Source: Candidatus Altimarinota bacterium (GTDB lineage Bacteria; Patescibacteriota; Gracilibacteria; BD1-5; UBA2023). From it: 45,279 nt of DNA. The stretch covers positions 1 to 45,279 of the forward strand of contig JAQTLR010000007.1 of NCBI GenBank assembly GCA_028714815.1, in the 5' to 3' direction. The notes below the pieces were generated by a model that did no database searches, had not been told where the DNA came from, and saw only the letters and a list, made by a program, of their open reading frames with translations. The translations under genes were made by a program, and so were the position numbers. Position 1 is the first letter of the stretch; every line of letters starts with the position of its first letter. Positions 29,124 through 38,799 of the stretch are shown here, one piece after another.

Positions 29124-30476
29124 TTATCTGATTTCTTCCCGGAGTGTGTCGATATCTCCCGCTCAGAGAAGCACTATAATGCTACTATCCGGATTTTCCC
29201 CATCGTATTCTTTGATGGATGCAAGGGTATTCCTGAGACCGTTCCCGTTCCGGACGAACGGATACCGGACCCGGAGCGTATCGATGAAACGCTCTATGGT
29301 CATATACCGGACATCCTCATCGCTATCCCGGGAGAAATAGATATCCGGTATCATAAGTTCATCCGCAGCATCGAAACAGACGGAAAATTCCTCGAGGAGT
29401 TCCCGGGTCCTCGAGTGCTGATGAGGCTGGAACGCGACAAAAAGCTTCTTGGTCGGATACTTGTTTTTTATAGCGACGAGCGTCAATCGGATCTCTGTCG
29501 GATGATGTCCATAATCGGACATGAGGATATTTCCGTGCTCAGTCGTTCGGATAATCTCCGATCGCCTCCAACACCCGGCATAAGATTCGAGTTTTTTTTG
29601 AATATACGCATCATCCAATCCGACCAGCTTCCCGACTGTAAAGGCGAGTTTCGCATCAAAAAGGAGGTGATCTCCGGGGACTTGGAGATCCATCGGAGGG
29701 AAGGTATGGAAATTCCCCTCTATATCGAAAAATCCATCGAGATTGACACGGACCGGTTTCGCTACAGTTCGTGTGAAATCGAGTTTCTGCGCATTCTGAT
29801 CTTCCATATCATATACCACATACCCGCTCGTCTGATCGATAAGGGATTGGAATGCGGAAATATAGTCCGCGAGATCGTGGTAATAATCGAGATGATCGAG
29901 TTCGATATTGGTGATGACCGTGATATAGGGACGGTACGCGAGAAAGGCTCGCTTGTATTCACAAGCTTCGATGGCGAAATAAGGTGAATTCTCTATATGG
30001 ATATTGGATCCATCCAGCTGTGGTACCTGCGTCCCGACGAGCACGGAACCGCCGGCGGCGGATCCGGCAAGCATCACTCCGGTCATCGCGGTCGTCGTGG
30101 ATTTCCCGTGACTCCCCGTGATGGCGATGCATTTTTTCGCATTCACGATCTCGGCAAGTGCATCCGGATAGGCCGTGAGGGGGATTTTTCTTTCCATTCA
30201 AGCAACCATCTCAACATTATTTCGATACCCTTCCTCAAAAGTATTTGCCGTACCGAAAACCGCCTTGGTATAGATGATGCGGTCCGTATAAGCAGGGATA
30301 TTTTCCGCCCGGTGCCCGAGAGCGATATCCATCCCCTCTTTCCGGAGATTGCGAATAAGCTCCGAATCGCTGTCAGTAGACCCGGAAACAGTATAGCCGA
30401 GCTGTTTATAGTACCGGGCGATGGCAGAGATACCGATACCTCCGATACCGATGAAATGATAGTGTTTTGTGGTCAT
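29124..30476 (-). CDS. murC: UDP-N-acetylmuramate--L-alanine ligase (MurC), UGA-recoded
   Basis: Adds L-Ala to UDP-MurNAc, the first amino acid of the peptidoglycan stem. 450 residues. The Rossmann loop FIGIGGIGISAIA is at 8-20, the ATP P-loop ITGSHGKSTTT at about 119-129, then NIELDHLDYY and DYGHHPTEI. UGA at 30198-30200 joins the two halves (VAGMERKIPLTAYP) and UGA at 29163-29165 makes the conserved C-terminal GAGDI; both would be stops in the standard code. Ends UAA 29124-29126. The HD hydrolase ends 13 bp upstream of its start, with ftsX before that. Confidence 0.95.
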
Positions 30477-30489
30477 AAGAGTGTGATTT

Positions 30490-31095
30490 TTATTCTAAAA
30501 AAAGTTCTGAACGTCTCGATTCGAGCATGGCAACGAGCTCTATCCAGAGTTCATAGAGTTCCGGGGATTTTCTGATCTTCTCATCTTTGTGTTCCCGGAG
30601 TTTCTCGATCGTGACGACTATCTGGGTCAAATCTATATCCTTCCAAGTTCGTCCGTTATCGAGGTACATATTCATGACCGGAATGATTTTATCCAATGCA
30701 TATACGAAGAGCGACTCCCGGTCACGCTTGTGTTCATATCATTCCATGAGCCCGAGCATATCAGGAAATTCCGGGAATTCTTTCTGGATCTGCAGAAGCG
30801 CATCCAACTCCCTTTTGGTCTTCGATTCAGAATATTCTTTATCCTGCGAATATATATACGTATCGCCTGCATATACCTCTACAAGATCATGGACCAAACA
30901 ATACTGCAATACCAAATCTTTGTCGAGATCCAGTTTATAGGCATCCACGATATACCAAGCAATCATCGTGAGCTGATAACTGTGCTCCGTGTCATTTTCC
31001 CGTCGATCTTCTCCGGTATTGTATATGACCCGCTTGATTTTACGGAACTCATCGAGAAAACGGACGTAGGCGAATATTTTTTGAAAATCAAACAT
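30490..31095 (-). CDS. HD-domain hydrolase, YfbR/HDDC2-like, UGA-recoded
   Basis: 201 residues, joined by one UGA glycine at 30739-30741 (LMEGYEHKRDRES). HD-superfamily metal ligands: His38 (DTEHSY), His69-Asp70 (LVHDLVE), and a later Asp in the helix ALDKI. The family includes 5'-deoxynucleotidases (YfbR) that hydrolyse dNMPs, and that is the most likely activity. It lies 12 bp after ftsX and 13 bp before murC on the same strand. No Shine-Dalgarno sequence. Confidence 0.82.
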
Positions 31096-31107
31096 TACAG
31101 GGGGGGA

Positions 31108-32025
31108 TTATGAAAGATTCTCTTTCCCGATAAATCGGTATGACGAGAGGAACCCGGAGAGCAATCCGACGAAAAGGATGATGAAGAGCTCCACGAGAAA
31201 CACTTGCCCATAGAGAGCGAAGAATTTATCGATAAATACCGGAAAATCGGTGATGAGCGAGAAATTGATGTTCTTCACCAAAAGAGAGAAGACAGAGGTT
31301 CCTATCAGATACGCAAGGGCAGTATAGAGCAAGCCCTGAATGGCAAACGGTCCATAAATGAAAAGGTTTTCCCCCCCGACCAATCGGATGATCTTGATCT
31401 CATCACGGTAGAAAAACACGAAATTCCCGATACTGTTGTAGATGATGATGAATACCGCAAATATGAAGAATCCGATGATCGAGTAGATTCCATAGCGGAC
31501 CGAGAGGAGGATATTGATAAGCCCCTGGATACGCTCATACTGCGCACGGTAATCGGTCAACGATTTCTTGGATTTCTCTTCGTCATACTGGATGATTCCG
31601 GTATAGCGCTTCACGACCGCATCGATATTGGGATATTCCCCCATAGGGATATTCTTGATGACGATGGACGAAGGAAGTGGATTCTCCTTATCTCATTCAA
31701 TGACACGCGAGAGCTCCGGATCCCGTTTTTTGAGAATCTCGAATGCCTCCTCCCGGGATATATACTGAACCTGTATATCAGGATTCGTCTGCTTCAGGGC
31801 AGACACGCACTCGATCACCTCAGAATTATCCCCGTCATATCCGGACTTGAGGTTCAGGGATATGCTCATACGGTCATTGATATTGGACGTGATGGAAGAA
31901 GTGACGTACTCGATAAAGAAAAGCACGTTGATAAAAAATACCAGAAGCGATATGACCAGAATCGAAGAAAATGAAAGGAAGGGATTCCGGATCGTATTCT
32001 TGAGAGCGTACTTCAGGATGCGCAT
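31108..32025 (-). CDS. ftsX: Cell-division protein FtsX, UGA-recoded
   Basis: Permease half of the FtsEX complex that activates peptidoglycan hydrolases at the septum. 305 residues. One N-terminal membrane segment (about 18-42) is followed by an extracytoplasmic domain with the QVQYISREEAFEILKKR signature and NPLPSSIVI. Three more membrane segments then carry FFYRDEIKIIRLVGG, characteristic of FtsX. UGA at 31693-31695 is glycine (VIEGDKENPLP region). Start at 32025 (MRILKYALKNT). The partner ftsE is not within the window, since nth lies directly upstream. Confidence 0.9.
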
Positions 32026-32051
32026 AGGTAGTTGAAAGTTGAGAATGAGTA

Positions 32052-32143
32052 TTTCATTTGAGTGGATACGATTTTTATTTCGATGTTCATATGGCCTTGG
32101 TATGTCCGAGGATTTCCACGGCTTCATATGAACGAGAAATGAA
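32052..32143. repeat. Inverted repeat in the ftsX leader
   Basis: GTTCATATG (32085-32093) and CATATGAAC (32125-32133), with outer arms TTCATTT (32052-32058) and AAATGAA (32137-32143). It fills the 154-bp gap between nth and ftsX. It could fold as an RNA leader on either strand; no T run follows. Confidence 0.45.
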
Positions 32144-32179
32144 TATCTTATTCACAAGAATGATTTTTTATCATCCCGA

Positions 32180-32836
32180 CTATACGGATTTCCTTTCGGA
32201 AATCAACCTCTTTGAGCCAAAATCACACATTTCCCGGATTGGGCAAATAGAACACTTGGGTTTTCTTGCTGTACAATGATACCGTCCGAACAGCACGAGC
32301 GGATGATGGATGATCATCTTTTGCTCGCGGGTCAGCTTCTTTTCGAGAATCTTGTCGGTTTCCTCGGGAGTCTTCGTCTTTACGATTCCGATACGATTCA
32401 TGACCCGATGGACATGCGTATCCACCCCGACATAAGGCGCGTCATAAAGGACTCCGAGCACGACTTTCGCGGTCTTCACTCCCACTCATGGGAGCGATTG
32501 AATGCTTTTCAGATCATTCGGGATAATCCCTCCGAATTCACGGACCAGTTTCTCTCCCGATTGAGAGATGAATTTCGCCTTGTTCCGATAGAAATTCACC
32601 GAAGAGACCATTTTTTCGAGTTCCGGGAGAGAAAGTTTCATGATATCCTCCGCTTCCCGAACGCGAGCGAAAAGCGGAGGGGTGGTTTTATTGACCTGTC
32701 TATCCGTCGTTTGAGCCGAGAGGATCACTGCGATGAGGAACTGGAAAGGGGTTTCGTACCGGAGTTCCGTTCGGATATCCGGGTACATCCGAGCGATTTC
32801 CTGGAGGATGTGGGAGATTTGCTGTTTTGTTTTCAT
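32180..32836 (-). CDS. nth: Endonuclease III (Nth), UGA-recoded
   Basis: Base-excision repair glycosylase/AP lyase for oxidised pyrimidines. 218 residues. The helix-hairpin-helix LPGMGVKTA has its first glycine encoded by UGA (32486-32488). Catalytic Lys121 and Asp139 (VGVDTHV) correspond to K120/D138 of E. coli. The 4Fe-4S cluster cysteines are Cys188, 195, 198 and 204 with C-x6-C-x2-C-x5-C spacing. Ends UAG 32180-32182. It is the first gene of the nth-ftsX-HD-murC series on this strand, and tatD is transcribed divergently. Confidence 0.96.
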
Positions 32837-32916
32837 ATTTCAAAAAAGTGGATATACTACAAGTCAGTATACAAAAAATATAAAAAATACCATACCGATT
32901 TTATAGATTATCCTCT

Positions 32917-33714
32917 ATGCTCTTCGACACCCATACCCATTCCTATTTTCCCGAGCTTGCCGACCGGCAGGATGATATTATCGTGGAAATGACCCGAAAT
33001 AACATCCGTTATGCCACTCAGATCGGGTGCGATATCGAGACGAGCAAACAGGCGATAGAACTCGCGAAACGATATGAACCGTTCTATGCGACCGTCGGAT
33101 ACCATCCGACCGAAGGGCAGATCCTTTCACCGAAACAAATCCCGCAGATGGTTACAGAACTCGAAGAACTCCTCATCGCAAACCGAAAATACATCGTCGC
33201 CATCGGCGAGATCGGCTTCGATTACTATCACCTTGAAGTAGGAAAAGAAGCGGAGCAGAAAGAAACGCAACGGATCCTTTTCTTTGCGATGACGGAACTT
33301 GCGATGAGGTATACTCTCCCGATCGTCATCCATACCCGGGACGCCCGAGAAGACACGTTCCGGTATCTGAAAGAATCTGGAGTGAAAAAAGCGATCATCC
33401 ATTGCTTCTCCGAAGATTATGCGTTTGCCGAAGAACTTATGGAATACTCCGATGGGATCGTTTTCAGCTTCTCCGGGATCGTGACCTACAAAAAATCCCT
33501 CGCCGTACAGGAAGCCGCAAGACTTTTGCCACTGAGCAAGATGCTCATAGAAACCGATGCCCCGTTCCTCTCCCCGCAAACCGTCCGTGGAACCGTCAAT
33601 GAGCCGGCGAATGTCCGATATATTCTCGAAACCATAAAAAACCTCCGGACCGAGGATGGTGCGGAGATCGAAAGGGTCATCTATGAGAATAGTTTACAGG
33701 TGTATGGATTCTAA
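32917..33714 (+). CDS. tatD: TatD-family metal-dependent DNase
   Basis: 265 residues, TIM-barrel hydrolase. Metal-binding residues are visible as FDTHTH (3-8), the Glu of GEIGFDYY, His of VIHTRDA, His of IIHCFSE and Asp of ETDAPFL, all at the expected order and spacing. The family removes DNA 3' ends and cleaves single-stranded DNA. No UGA codon. The start ATG at 32917 gives the family N-terminus. It is transcribed divergently from nth, so two DNA-repair nucleases share a promoter region. Confidence 0.93.
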   Translation: MLFDTHTHSYFPELADRQDDIIVEMTRNNIRYATQIGCDIETSKQAIELAKRYEPFYATVGYHPTEGQILSPKQIPQMVTELEELLIANRKYIVAIGEIGFDYYHLEVGKEAEQKETQRILFFAMTELAMRYTLPIVIHTRDAREDTFRYLKESGVKKAIIHCFSEDYAFAEELMEYSDGIVFSFSGIVTYKKSLAVQEAARLLPLSKMLIETDAPFLSPQTVRGTVNEPANVRYILETIKNLRTEDGAEIERVIYENSLQVYGF

Positions 33715-33762
33715 AAAAGCGAATAAACGCTCTCGTAAAATATTACCGATCATCATCATTCT

Positions 33763-35175
33763 ATGTTTCAGTCCCCTCTATCCAAATCCGGTTTCACCCT
33801 CATCGAACTCCTCCTTGCTGTTACGCTCTCTGCCATCCTTATGACAGGAATAGTCGTCTTTGTTTCGAGCTCGCTCGGATCGAATATGGCAACCAAAAAA
33901 GTCTTAGAAGAAGGGAATGGGAACGAACAATTCGAGCAACACCTTACAGAAGCGCTCGGGAACGTTACCGGAAGTTGACTCTATGCGACGGGCACCACCT
34001 TCATCGGAGAATACCTGACTGGTATATTCCTTGAAACCGGAGGACCGAATCCTCCCATCACGTTTCTCGGGCTCCGGACCCAGACAGGCTACTGCGACAG
34101 TTATTCTGGGACTGCCAGCGAGACAGGAACCGTTCTCCGGCTTGTCCTTCGACAATTTTCCGTTCCTATAGAGCAGAACAACGCCCCTGGATACACTCTT
34201 TCATCCTCTGGGAATAGCATATTTTCCGGGGCGACACGGATCATAGGAACCGGCTACCCGGGGAACGCTCTGACAAATTCAGGGCTCGATACGGAGCTTT
34301 CCTCCCCCAGTGCTCTCATATCGTCCGGAACATACCTTTATATTTCCGACACGATGAATGATCGGGTTTTATCCTATAATATCACCTCTGGTAGCATAAC
34401 ACAGCTTCTCGGACCGGAAAATGACATCCGGAGACCGACGAGCCTCTCCTTCTCATGAGGCACCCTCCTCATCGCGAGTAGCGGAAACGGGAAGATATAT
34501 AATCTCCAGGATGGCGATAGCTGAAATGGATCCGTTTTTTCGGGCACTTTCCGGGTTGCAAACAATTTCTCGGCCGATAATCTCAAGTTTACATTTTCAG
34601 GAATCTCTTCTCTCTCCTCGCCGACATCACCGGCCAGTTTTACTCTCAGTGGAGTGGGGATAACCCAAAATATACCCAATGATCTCCTGAATACCGGAGC
34701 AAATCTCCAGTACACTTTTACGGGAGGGGCCCAATCTTTCAGTACCGGAAACACCTATACATTTACAGTAAACAATATATTACCACTACCAACCACTTTT
34801 GGAAATAATACCGTACAGATAGACTTCCTCAGCGGAAGCATTCTTCAATATTCCGATACTTTTCATTATTATTCCAAATGAGATGGGACTCTTGAAAGCA
34901 GTACGGGGAATATCCTTAAAACCCTATCCGAAGGCATTATTTACCCCCACAACATCGTCGGTCCGACCGCTTGGAGCGGGACGATCGACTGGAATAGCGT
35001 TCTCTGACAGAATCCAACAGGGGAGGAGATATCTTCCTCTCTTCCAATCCAAGATTTCTCCTTCCAGACAACTGGAAAAATTCTCTCAATCCGATACCAT
35101 GAATACAAGAATTATGATTGCATGCTCGGGAAGCACCAGGTGGAGGAAAGAATAAAAAAAGTGTTACTCCGGTAA
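33763..35175 (+). CDS. Pseudopilin-like protein with NHL-like domain, UGA-recoded
   Basis: 470 residues with five in-frame UGA glycines. The N-terminus SKSGFTLIELLLAVTLSAIL is a type IV prepilin signal (cleavage after Gly10, N-methylated Phe, Glu at +5) followed by the hydrophobic pilin helix. After about residue 150 comes a segment LSSPSALISSGTYLYISDT, NDRVLSYNITSGSI, RRPTSLSF and GTLLIASSGNGKIY. This is the pattern of NHL repeats, here about two blades. The rest is Ser/Thr/Gly-rich and looks beta-structured. Pilins this large with a lectin/propeller-like head are unusual; a minor or tip pilin is the likely role (inference). The last codons overlap the terminator at 35159. Confidence 0.82.
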
Positions 35176-35184
35176 CACTTTTTT
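35159..35184. terminator. Bidirectional terminator between convergent pilin and VirB2-like genes
   Basis: AAGTGTTAC, loop tccg, GTAACACTTTTTT. The stop codon UAA of the pseudopilin gene lies inside the right arm. Confidence 0.85.
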
Positions 35185-35190
35185 ATCTTC

Positions 35191-35616
35191 TTACAATTCA
35201 TCAAAATTAGCAGGAAGCGTCTCTCCTCCTGTGGATCCTGGGGAAAGATCGATCTCATTTTTGTTTCCGAAGAATTTTCCGGAAAGATCTTGGATCGTCG
35301 AAAAGATAACCTGCGGGGAGACATACTTGGAAACGTTGAGTCCCAGAAGATCTCCTATTTTCGGTGCAACAAATATGGAGAGGATAATAACGATGAGTCC
35401 TACTACCGCGTATCGGATACTATTGATCGCGGGCTTCACCTTCTCATCTTTCCCTCCCGATAAGATAAGCATCACCCCTCACCAAAGGATGAAGATGACA
35501 GAAAGGAATCCAGAAATAAGAACGACGAGCGCAATCCCTACACGAATAATATCATCCAATTCATATACCTGATTCGGATCAATGGCGGAACCTGCAGCAA
35601 AAGCTATATCAATCAT
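35191..35616 (-). CDS. Small two-helix membrane protein, VirB2/TrbC pilin-like
   Basis: 141 residues. UGA at 35476-35478 is glycine (LWGGVMLILSGGKDEKVK). A short N-terminus is followed by a hydrophobic helix (about 30-55), then a basic loop SGGKDEKVKPAINSIRYA and a second helix GLIVIILSIFVAPKI. This helix-loop-helix resembles the VirB2/TrbC conjugative pilin fold and is common in Patescibacteria. The C-terminus (about 95-141) is polar. It could be a secretion/DNA-uptake pilus subunit, but no other type IV secretion gene is present, so this is tentative. Confidence 0.6.
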
Positions 35617-35690
35617 AAAAAGGACAAGTGAAAAGGCTATTGTACCGTACTATATTCACCAAAGCGGAAAAGTAAAGTTTTTTAGGTATA

Positions 35691-35727
35691 AAAAAGAGGA
35701 TTCCCTACAAACGGGAATCCTCTTTTT
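35691..35727 (-). terminator. Terminator after the rpsP-khpA unit
   Basis: AAAAAGAGGATTCCC, loop, GGGAATCCTCTTTTT: perfect 15-bp stem, T-rich on both strands, 13 bp past the khpA stop. Confidence 0.88.
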
Positions 35728-35739
35728 CAAAAGACAAAT

Positions 35740-35979
35740 TTATTCTTCGATCACTTTCAGATTCACACGTGCATCCATCTTAGAACCATATACCCGGAGA
35801 ACGGTACGGATAGCATTGATAGTCTTCCCTTCTTTTCCTATGATAGTACCCATATCCTGAGTATTTACCTTCAATGTCAAAAGGGTACCGAGCTCGTCTT
35901 CCCGTTGTTCGATTACCACATCTCCCTCGTGGGAAACGAGAGAATTTATTATAAAGGAAAGGAAATCTTTTGGTGTCAT
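35740..35979 (-). CDS. khpA: KH-domain RNA-binding protein KhpA
   Basis: 79 residues, a single KH domain with the GxxG loop IIGKEGKTINAIRTVLR and a preceding VNTQDMG. It is the KhpA (YlqC) family, which forms a dimer with KhpB and influences RNA stability and cell size in other bacteria. It is 25 bp downstream of rpsP, the classic rpsP-khpA order seen in many bacteria, which supports the name. No UGA codon. Confidence 0.92.
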   Translation of the reverse strand: MTPKDFLSFIINSLVSHEGDVVIEQREDELGTLLTLKVNTQDMGTIIGKEGKTINAIRTVLRVYGSKMDARVNLKVIEE

Positions 35980-36004
35980 AGAAGAAAATATGATAGAATA
36001 GGAA

Positions 36005-36235
36005 CTATTTCTTCGCTCTTCCGAGAACTTTTACAAGAGTATCGGAGTATTGAGCCCCGTTAGCAAGATACGGTGCTGCATCCTTTTCATCGAACTTGAG
36101 CTCCTTAGTGATAGGATTGTAGAATCCTAGAACCTTGATGTATCCGTGCTTTGCGGATTGTTTATGCTCGGTGAGAACGATGTGGAAAAATGGAACATGT
36201 TTTCTTCCGGAGCGAGAAAGTCGAATCTTAAGCAT
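36005..36235 (-). CDS. rpsP: 30S ribosomal protein S16
   Basis: 76 residues. The start MLKIRLSRSGRKHVPFFHIV and GFYNPITKEL identify S16; the C-terminus is short, as in many bacteria. It is followed by khpA and preceded by tRNA-Leu. It binds 16S rRNA and helps assemble the small subunit. No Shine-Dalgarno sequence, no UGA codon. Confidence 0.96.
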   Translation of the reverse strand: MLKIRLSRSGRKHVPFFHIVLTEHKQSAKHGYIKVLGFYNPITKELKFDEKDAAPYLANGAQYSDTLVKVLGRAKK

Positions 36236-36273
36236 AATTGATAGTTATTAGTGAATAGTTATTAGTTTTTTAA

Positions 36274-36358
36274 TGGTGCCCCGGATGGGAATTGAACCCA
36301 TACTCCCATGAGGAACAGGATTTTAAGTCCTGCGTGTCTACCATTCCACCACCAGGGC
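36274..36358 (-). tRNA. tRNA-Leu (anticodon UAA)
   Basis: 85 nt with encoded CCA. Acceptor GCCCTGG pairs with CCGGGGC (one G-U), discriminator A. The anticodon loop CTTAAAA gives UAA. The extra arm is long, as expected of a class II tRNA, and the T arm GGGTTCAATTCCC is intact. Confidence 0.95.
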
Positions 36359-36403
36359 AAAAGCGGTGAAAAGAGGATAGAATACACCATCCTCCCTACC
36401 CTC

Positions 36404-36601
36404 TTATAAGATACTTTTCTTCTTGAGTGTCTTGATGGCAGTCGCCGAAAGTCGTACACGGAAAGTGACTCCTGTAGCAGGATCCTTTACATTTCTCCAG
36501 AAGAGATTCGGATAAAATTTTCTTTTTGTTCTTCTCACGGAGTGAGAGACATTATTTCCAACAGCGGTTCTTTTACCAGTGAGTTGACAAACGCGTGACA
36601 T
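36404..36601 (-). CDS. rpmB: 50S ribosomal protein L28
   Basis: 65 residues. MSRVCQLTGKRTAVGNNVSHS, cited as residues 1-21 in part, and RKFYPNLFWR are diagnostic of L28; the C-terminus KTLKKKSI is short. Arg and Lys rich. It lies 30 bp downstream of rpsJ and upstream of tRNA-Leu, an unusual neighbour since rpmB often pairs with rpmG. No UGA codon. Confidence 0.93.
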   Translation of the reverse strand: MSRVCQLTGKRTAVGNNVSHSVRRTKRKFYPNLFWRNVKDPATGVTFRVRLSATAIKTLKKKSIL

Positions 36602-36631
36602 AGGAGAGGGATTATTACGATAACGAATAAA

Positions 36632-36952
36632 TTACGATACTTTGATTTCTACTCCTACCCCGGAAGGGATATTGATAGATTGAAGAAGTTCCAAAGTTTT
36701 GGCAGTCGGCTCAGCAATATCGATGAGTCTTTTGTGACGACGGATTTCAAACTGTTCACGAGCATCGGAATTAACGAATGTCGAGCGGTGAACGGTTACT
36801 TTCTCAATCTTTGTCGGAAGCGGAACCGGTCCTACAACCGTAGCTCCAGAGTCTTGTGCCGTTGTAACGATTTTCTTCACTGCTTCATCAACGAGTTTGT
36901 GTTCGAAGGCTCGTACGATGATACGGATGTTTGCTGTTTTCTTGGAAACCAT
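36632..36952 (-). CDS. rpsJ: 30S ribosomal protein S10
   Basis: 106 residues. IRIIVRAFEHKLVDEAVKKIV, seen across residues 9-29, and the loop GPVPLPTKIEKVTVHRSTFVNSDAREQFEIR (about 41-71) identify S10, also the transcription factor NusE. It follows tuf by about 100 bp, like the tuf-rpsJ junction of the str/S10 region in many bacteria, but the rest of the S10 operon is absent here. NusB, its antitermination partner, is encoded at 43411. Confidence 0.97.
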   Translation of the reverse strand: MVSKKTANIRIIVRAFEHKLVDEAVKKIVTTAQDSGATVVGPVPLPTKIEKVTVHRSTFVNSDAREQFEIRRHKRLIDIAEPTAKTLELLQSINIPSGVGVEIKVS

Positions 36953-36990
36953 AGAGGAAATGAAAGATAATAGAGAAGTATATGCTCATC

Positions 36991-37023
36991 ATCCAGCACC
37001 ACTTATAGCTAGTGATGCTGGAT
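36991..37023. repeat. Hairpin between tuf and rpsJ
   Basis: ATCCAGCAccac and gtgaTGCTGGAT form an imperfect 11-bp stem in the 106-bp gap. No T tract follows, so it may be an RNA processing or attenuation structure rather than a terminator. Confidence 0.5.
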
Positions 37024-37058
37024 AGATGAATTTACACGGAAAGTATAAATGGAATCGA

Positions 37059-38252
37059 TTAGGAAAGAACCTTAGCAACTACTCCAGAACCAACTGTTCG
37101 TCCTCCTTCACGGATCGCGAATCGGAGTCCTTGTTCCATCGCGATTGGAGAACCAAGCTCGATAGTCATCTGGATGTTATCACCAGGCATTACCATCTCC
37201 ACTCCTGCAGGAAGCTCGATCGCTCCGGTTACGTCAGTCGTTCGGAAGTAGAATTGTGGTTTGTACCCCTTGAAGAATGGAGTGTGTCGTCCACCTTCAT
37301 CCTTTGTAAGGACGTATACTTCGGCAGTAAACTTGGTGTGTGGCTTGATGGATCCTGGTTTAGCAAGAACTTGTCCTCGTTCAACATCATCACGTTCGAT
37401 ACCTCGGAGGAGAAGACCAGCGTTATCTCCAGCCTGACCTTGATCAAGAAGCTTGTGGAACATCTCGATACCAGTAACGGTTGTAGTCTGAGTATCTCGA
37501 ACTCCGACGATCTCGATAGTATCACCTACCTTGATCACTCCTTGTTCGATCTTACCAGTAACTACTGTACCTCGACCCTTGATGGAGAATACATCCTCAA
37601 CCGGCATGATGAATGGCTTGTCGAGAGCTCGTTCAGGAACTGGAACATATGCTTCGATCGCTTCGAAGAGTTCAAGAATAGTTTTTGCTCCCCAAGGCTT
37701 CTCGTAATCCGTAGGATTTTCGAGAGCTACGAGACCGGAACCACGGATAACAGGAAGATCATCTCCAGGGAATTCGTATTTAGAGAGAAGTTCTCGGATT
37801 TCCATTTCAACAAGGTCGAGCATTTCTGCATCATCCACCATGTCACACTTATTCATGAATACTACGATGTAAGGAACACCTACCTGACGAGCAAGAAGGA
37901 TATGCTCACGAGTCTGGGCCATAGGTCCGTCAGTTGCAGCAACGATAAGGATCGCGGCATCCATCTGAGCGGCACCGGTAATCATGTTCTTAACATAATC
38001 GGCATGTCCTGGACAGTCAACGTGTGCATAGTGACGAGCAGCAGTCGAGTACTCGATGTGGGCAGTGTTGATGGTGATACCACGTGCCTTTTCCTCTGGA
38101 GCTGCATCGATCTTGTCGAAAGCGGTAACATCTCCTCCGAACTTGTTAGCAAGAACGATAGAGATAGCTGCAGTAGTAGTAGTCTTACCATGATCTACGT
38201 GTCCGATAGTACCAATATTCACATGTGGTTTGGAACGGTCAAAAGTTGCCAT
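37059..38252 (-). CDS. tuf: Elongation factor Tu
   Basis: GTPase that delivers aminoacyl-tRNA to the ribosome. 397 residues, full length. G1 GHVDHGKT (17-24), effector loop with [13 protein letters not shown]3 DCPGHADY, G4 NKCD. Domains 2 and 3 are complete, ending [17 protein letters not shown]. No UGA codon; Arg is often CGA, including in the RGRGT-like loop. It follows two tiny genes (70 and 28 codons) and precedes rpsJ. Confidence 0.99.
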   Translation of the reverse strand: MATFDRSKPHVNIGTIGHVDHGKTTTTAAISIVLANKFGGDVTAFDKIDAAPEEKARGITINTAHIEYSTAARHYAHVDCPGHADYVKNMITGAAQMDAAILIVAATDGPMAQTREHILLARQVGVPYIVVFMNKCDMVDDAEMLDLVEMEIRELLSKYEFPGDDLPVIRGSGLVALENPTDYEKPWGAKTILELFEAIEAYVPVPERALDKPFIMPVEDVFSIKGRGTVVTGKIEQGVIKVGDTIEIVGVRDTQTTTVTGIEMFHKLLDQGQAGDNAGLLLRGIERDDVERGQVLAKPGSIKPHTKFTAEVYVLTKDEGGRHTPFFKGYKPQFYFRTTDVTGAIELPAGVEMVMPGDNIQMTIELGSPIAMEQGLRFAIREGGRTVGSGVVAKVLS

Positions 38253-38319
38253 AATAGAAAAAAATGAGAAAAATAAAAAAGCCTATAAATAATATGGAAA
38301 AAAGAAAAAAAGCAAATTA

Positions 38320-38406
38320 TTATTTGTTCACTTTTCTCATCTTCCGAGTAATGCGATCTACCGCTCGTTTGAGCTTTTTGTGTGCGTGGGTTGTAAGACG
38401 TGCCAT
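38320..38406 (-). CDS. Very small basic protein upstream of tuf
   Basis: 28 residues, MARLTTHAHKKLKRAVDRI followed by TRKMRKVNK. It starts 2 bp after the stop of the 70-residue gene, i.e. tightly coupled, and lies 67 bp before tuf. Twelve of 28 residues are Lys, Arg or His, suggesting an RNA- or ribosome-associated peptide. It is not a family I recognise. Confidence 0.5.
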   Translation of the reverse strand: MARLTTHAHKKLKRAVDRITRKMRKVNK

Positions 38407-38408
38407 AA

Positions 38409-38621
38409 TTAGATTTTGTTAATGTTTACAGAATACTTCTTGAATTTCTTAAGAACGATCTCAACGGCATTCATGAGCCATTTTGTCGACCCCTCGAAAG
38501 CGATACGTTCCTGAAGTTTCTTGTAGTGCTTGATAGTATTCGCTACCTTATTTCCAGATTTCGCCCCCTTGACATTAACGGAGTAATTGAGTTGTCGAGG
38601 TCTTTTGTTACTAACTCCCAT
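38409..38621 (-). CDS. Small basic hypothetical protein
   Basis: 70 residues, Lys/Asn rich, beginning MGVSNKRPRQLNYSVNV and ending KKFKKYSVNINKI. It has a central helix HYKKLQERIAFEG. Its position directly upstream of the 28-residue gene and tuf, and its basic composition, suggest a ribosomal or ribosome-associated protein, but I cannot assign it. No UGA codon. Confidence 0.55.
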   Translation of the reverse strand: MGVSNKRPRQLNYSVNVKGAKSGNKVANTIKHYKKLQERIAFEGSTKWLMNAVEIVLKKFKKYSVNINKI

Positions 38622-38656
38622 AAGAGAAAAAAATAGATAGATAAGATAGAAATTCT

Positions 38657-38693
38657 AAAAAGCTACGGCTTCGAATCCCGTAAGCTTTTTTTT
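38657..38693 (-). terminator. Terminator after tRNA-Asp/tRNA-Ala
   Basis: Minus strand: AAAAGCTTACGG, loop, CCGTAGCTTTTT, a stem with one bulge, T-rich on both strands. It separates the tRNA pair from the small genes leading to tuf. Confidence 0.75.
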
Positions 38694-38702
38694 AAAACTT
38701 AA

Positions 38703-38779
38703 TGGTGGAGTCTAAGGGAATCGAACCCTTGACCTCCTGCGTGCAAAACAGGCGCTCTAGCCAACTGAGCTAAGACCCC
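38703..38779 (-). tRNA. tRNA-Ala (anticodon UGC)
   Basis: 77 nt with encoded CCA. Acceptor GGGGTCT pairs with AGACTCC and contains the G3-U70 pair that marks alanine tRNAs. The anticodon loop TTTGCAC gives UGC. Confidence 0.97.
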
Positions 38780-38799
38780 AGGCAAAAATAGAGATATAA

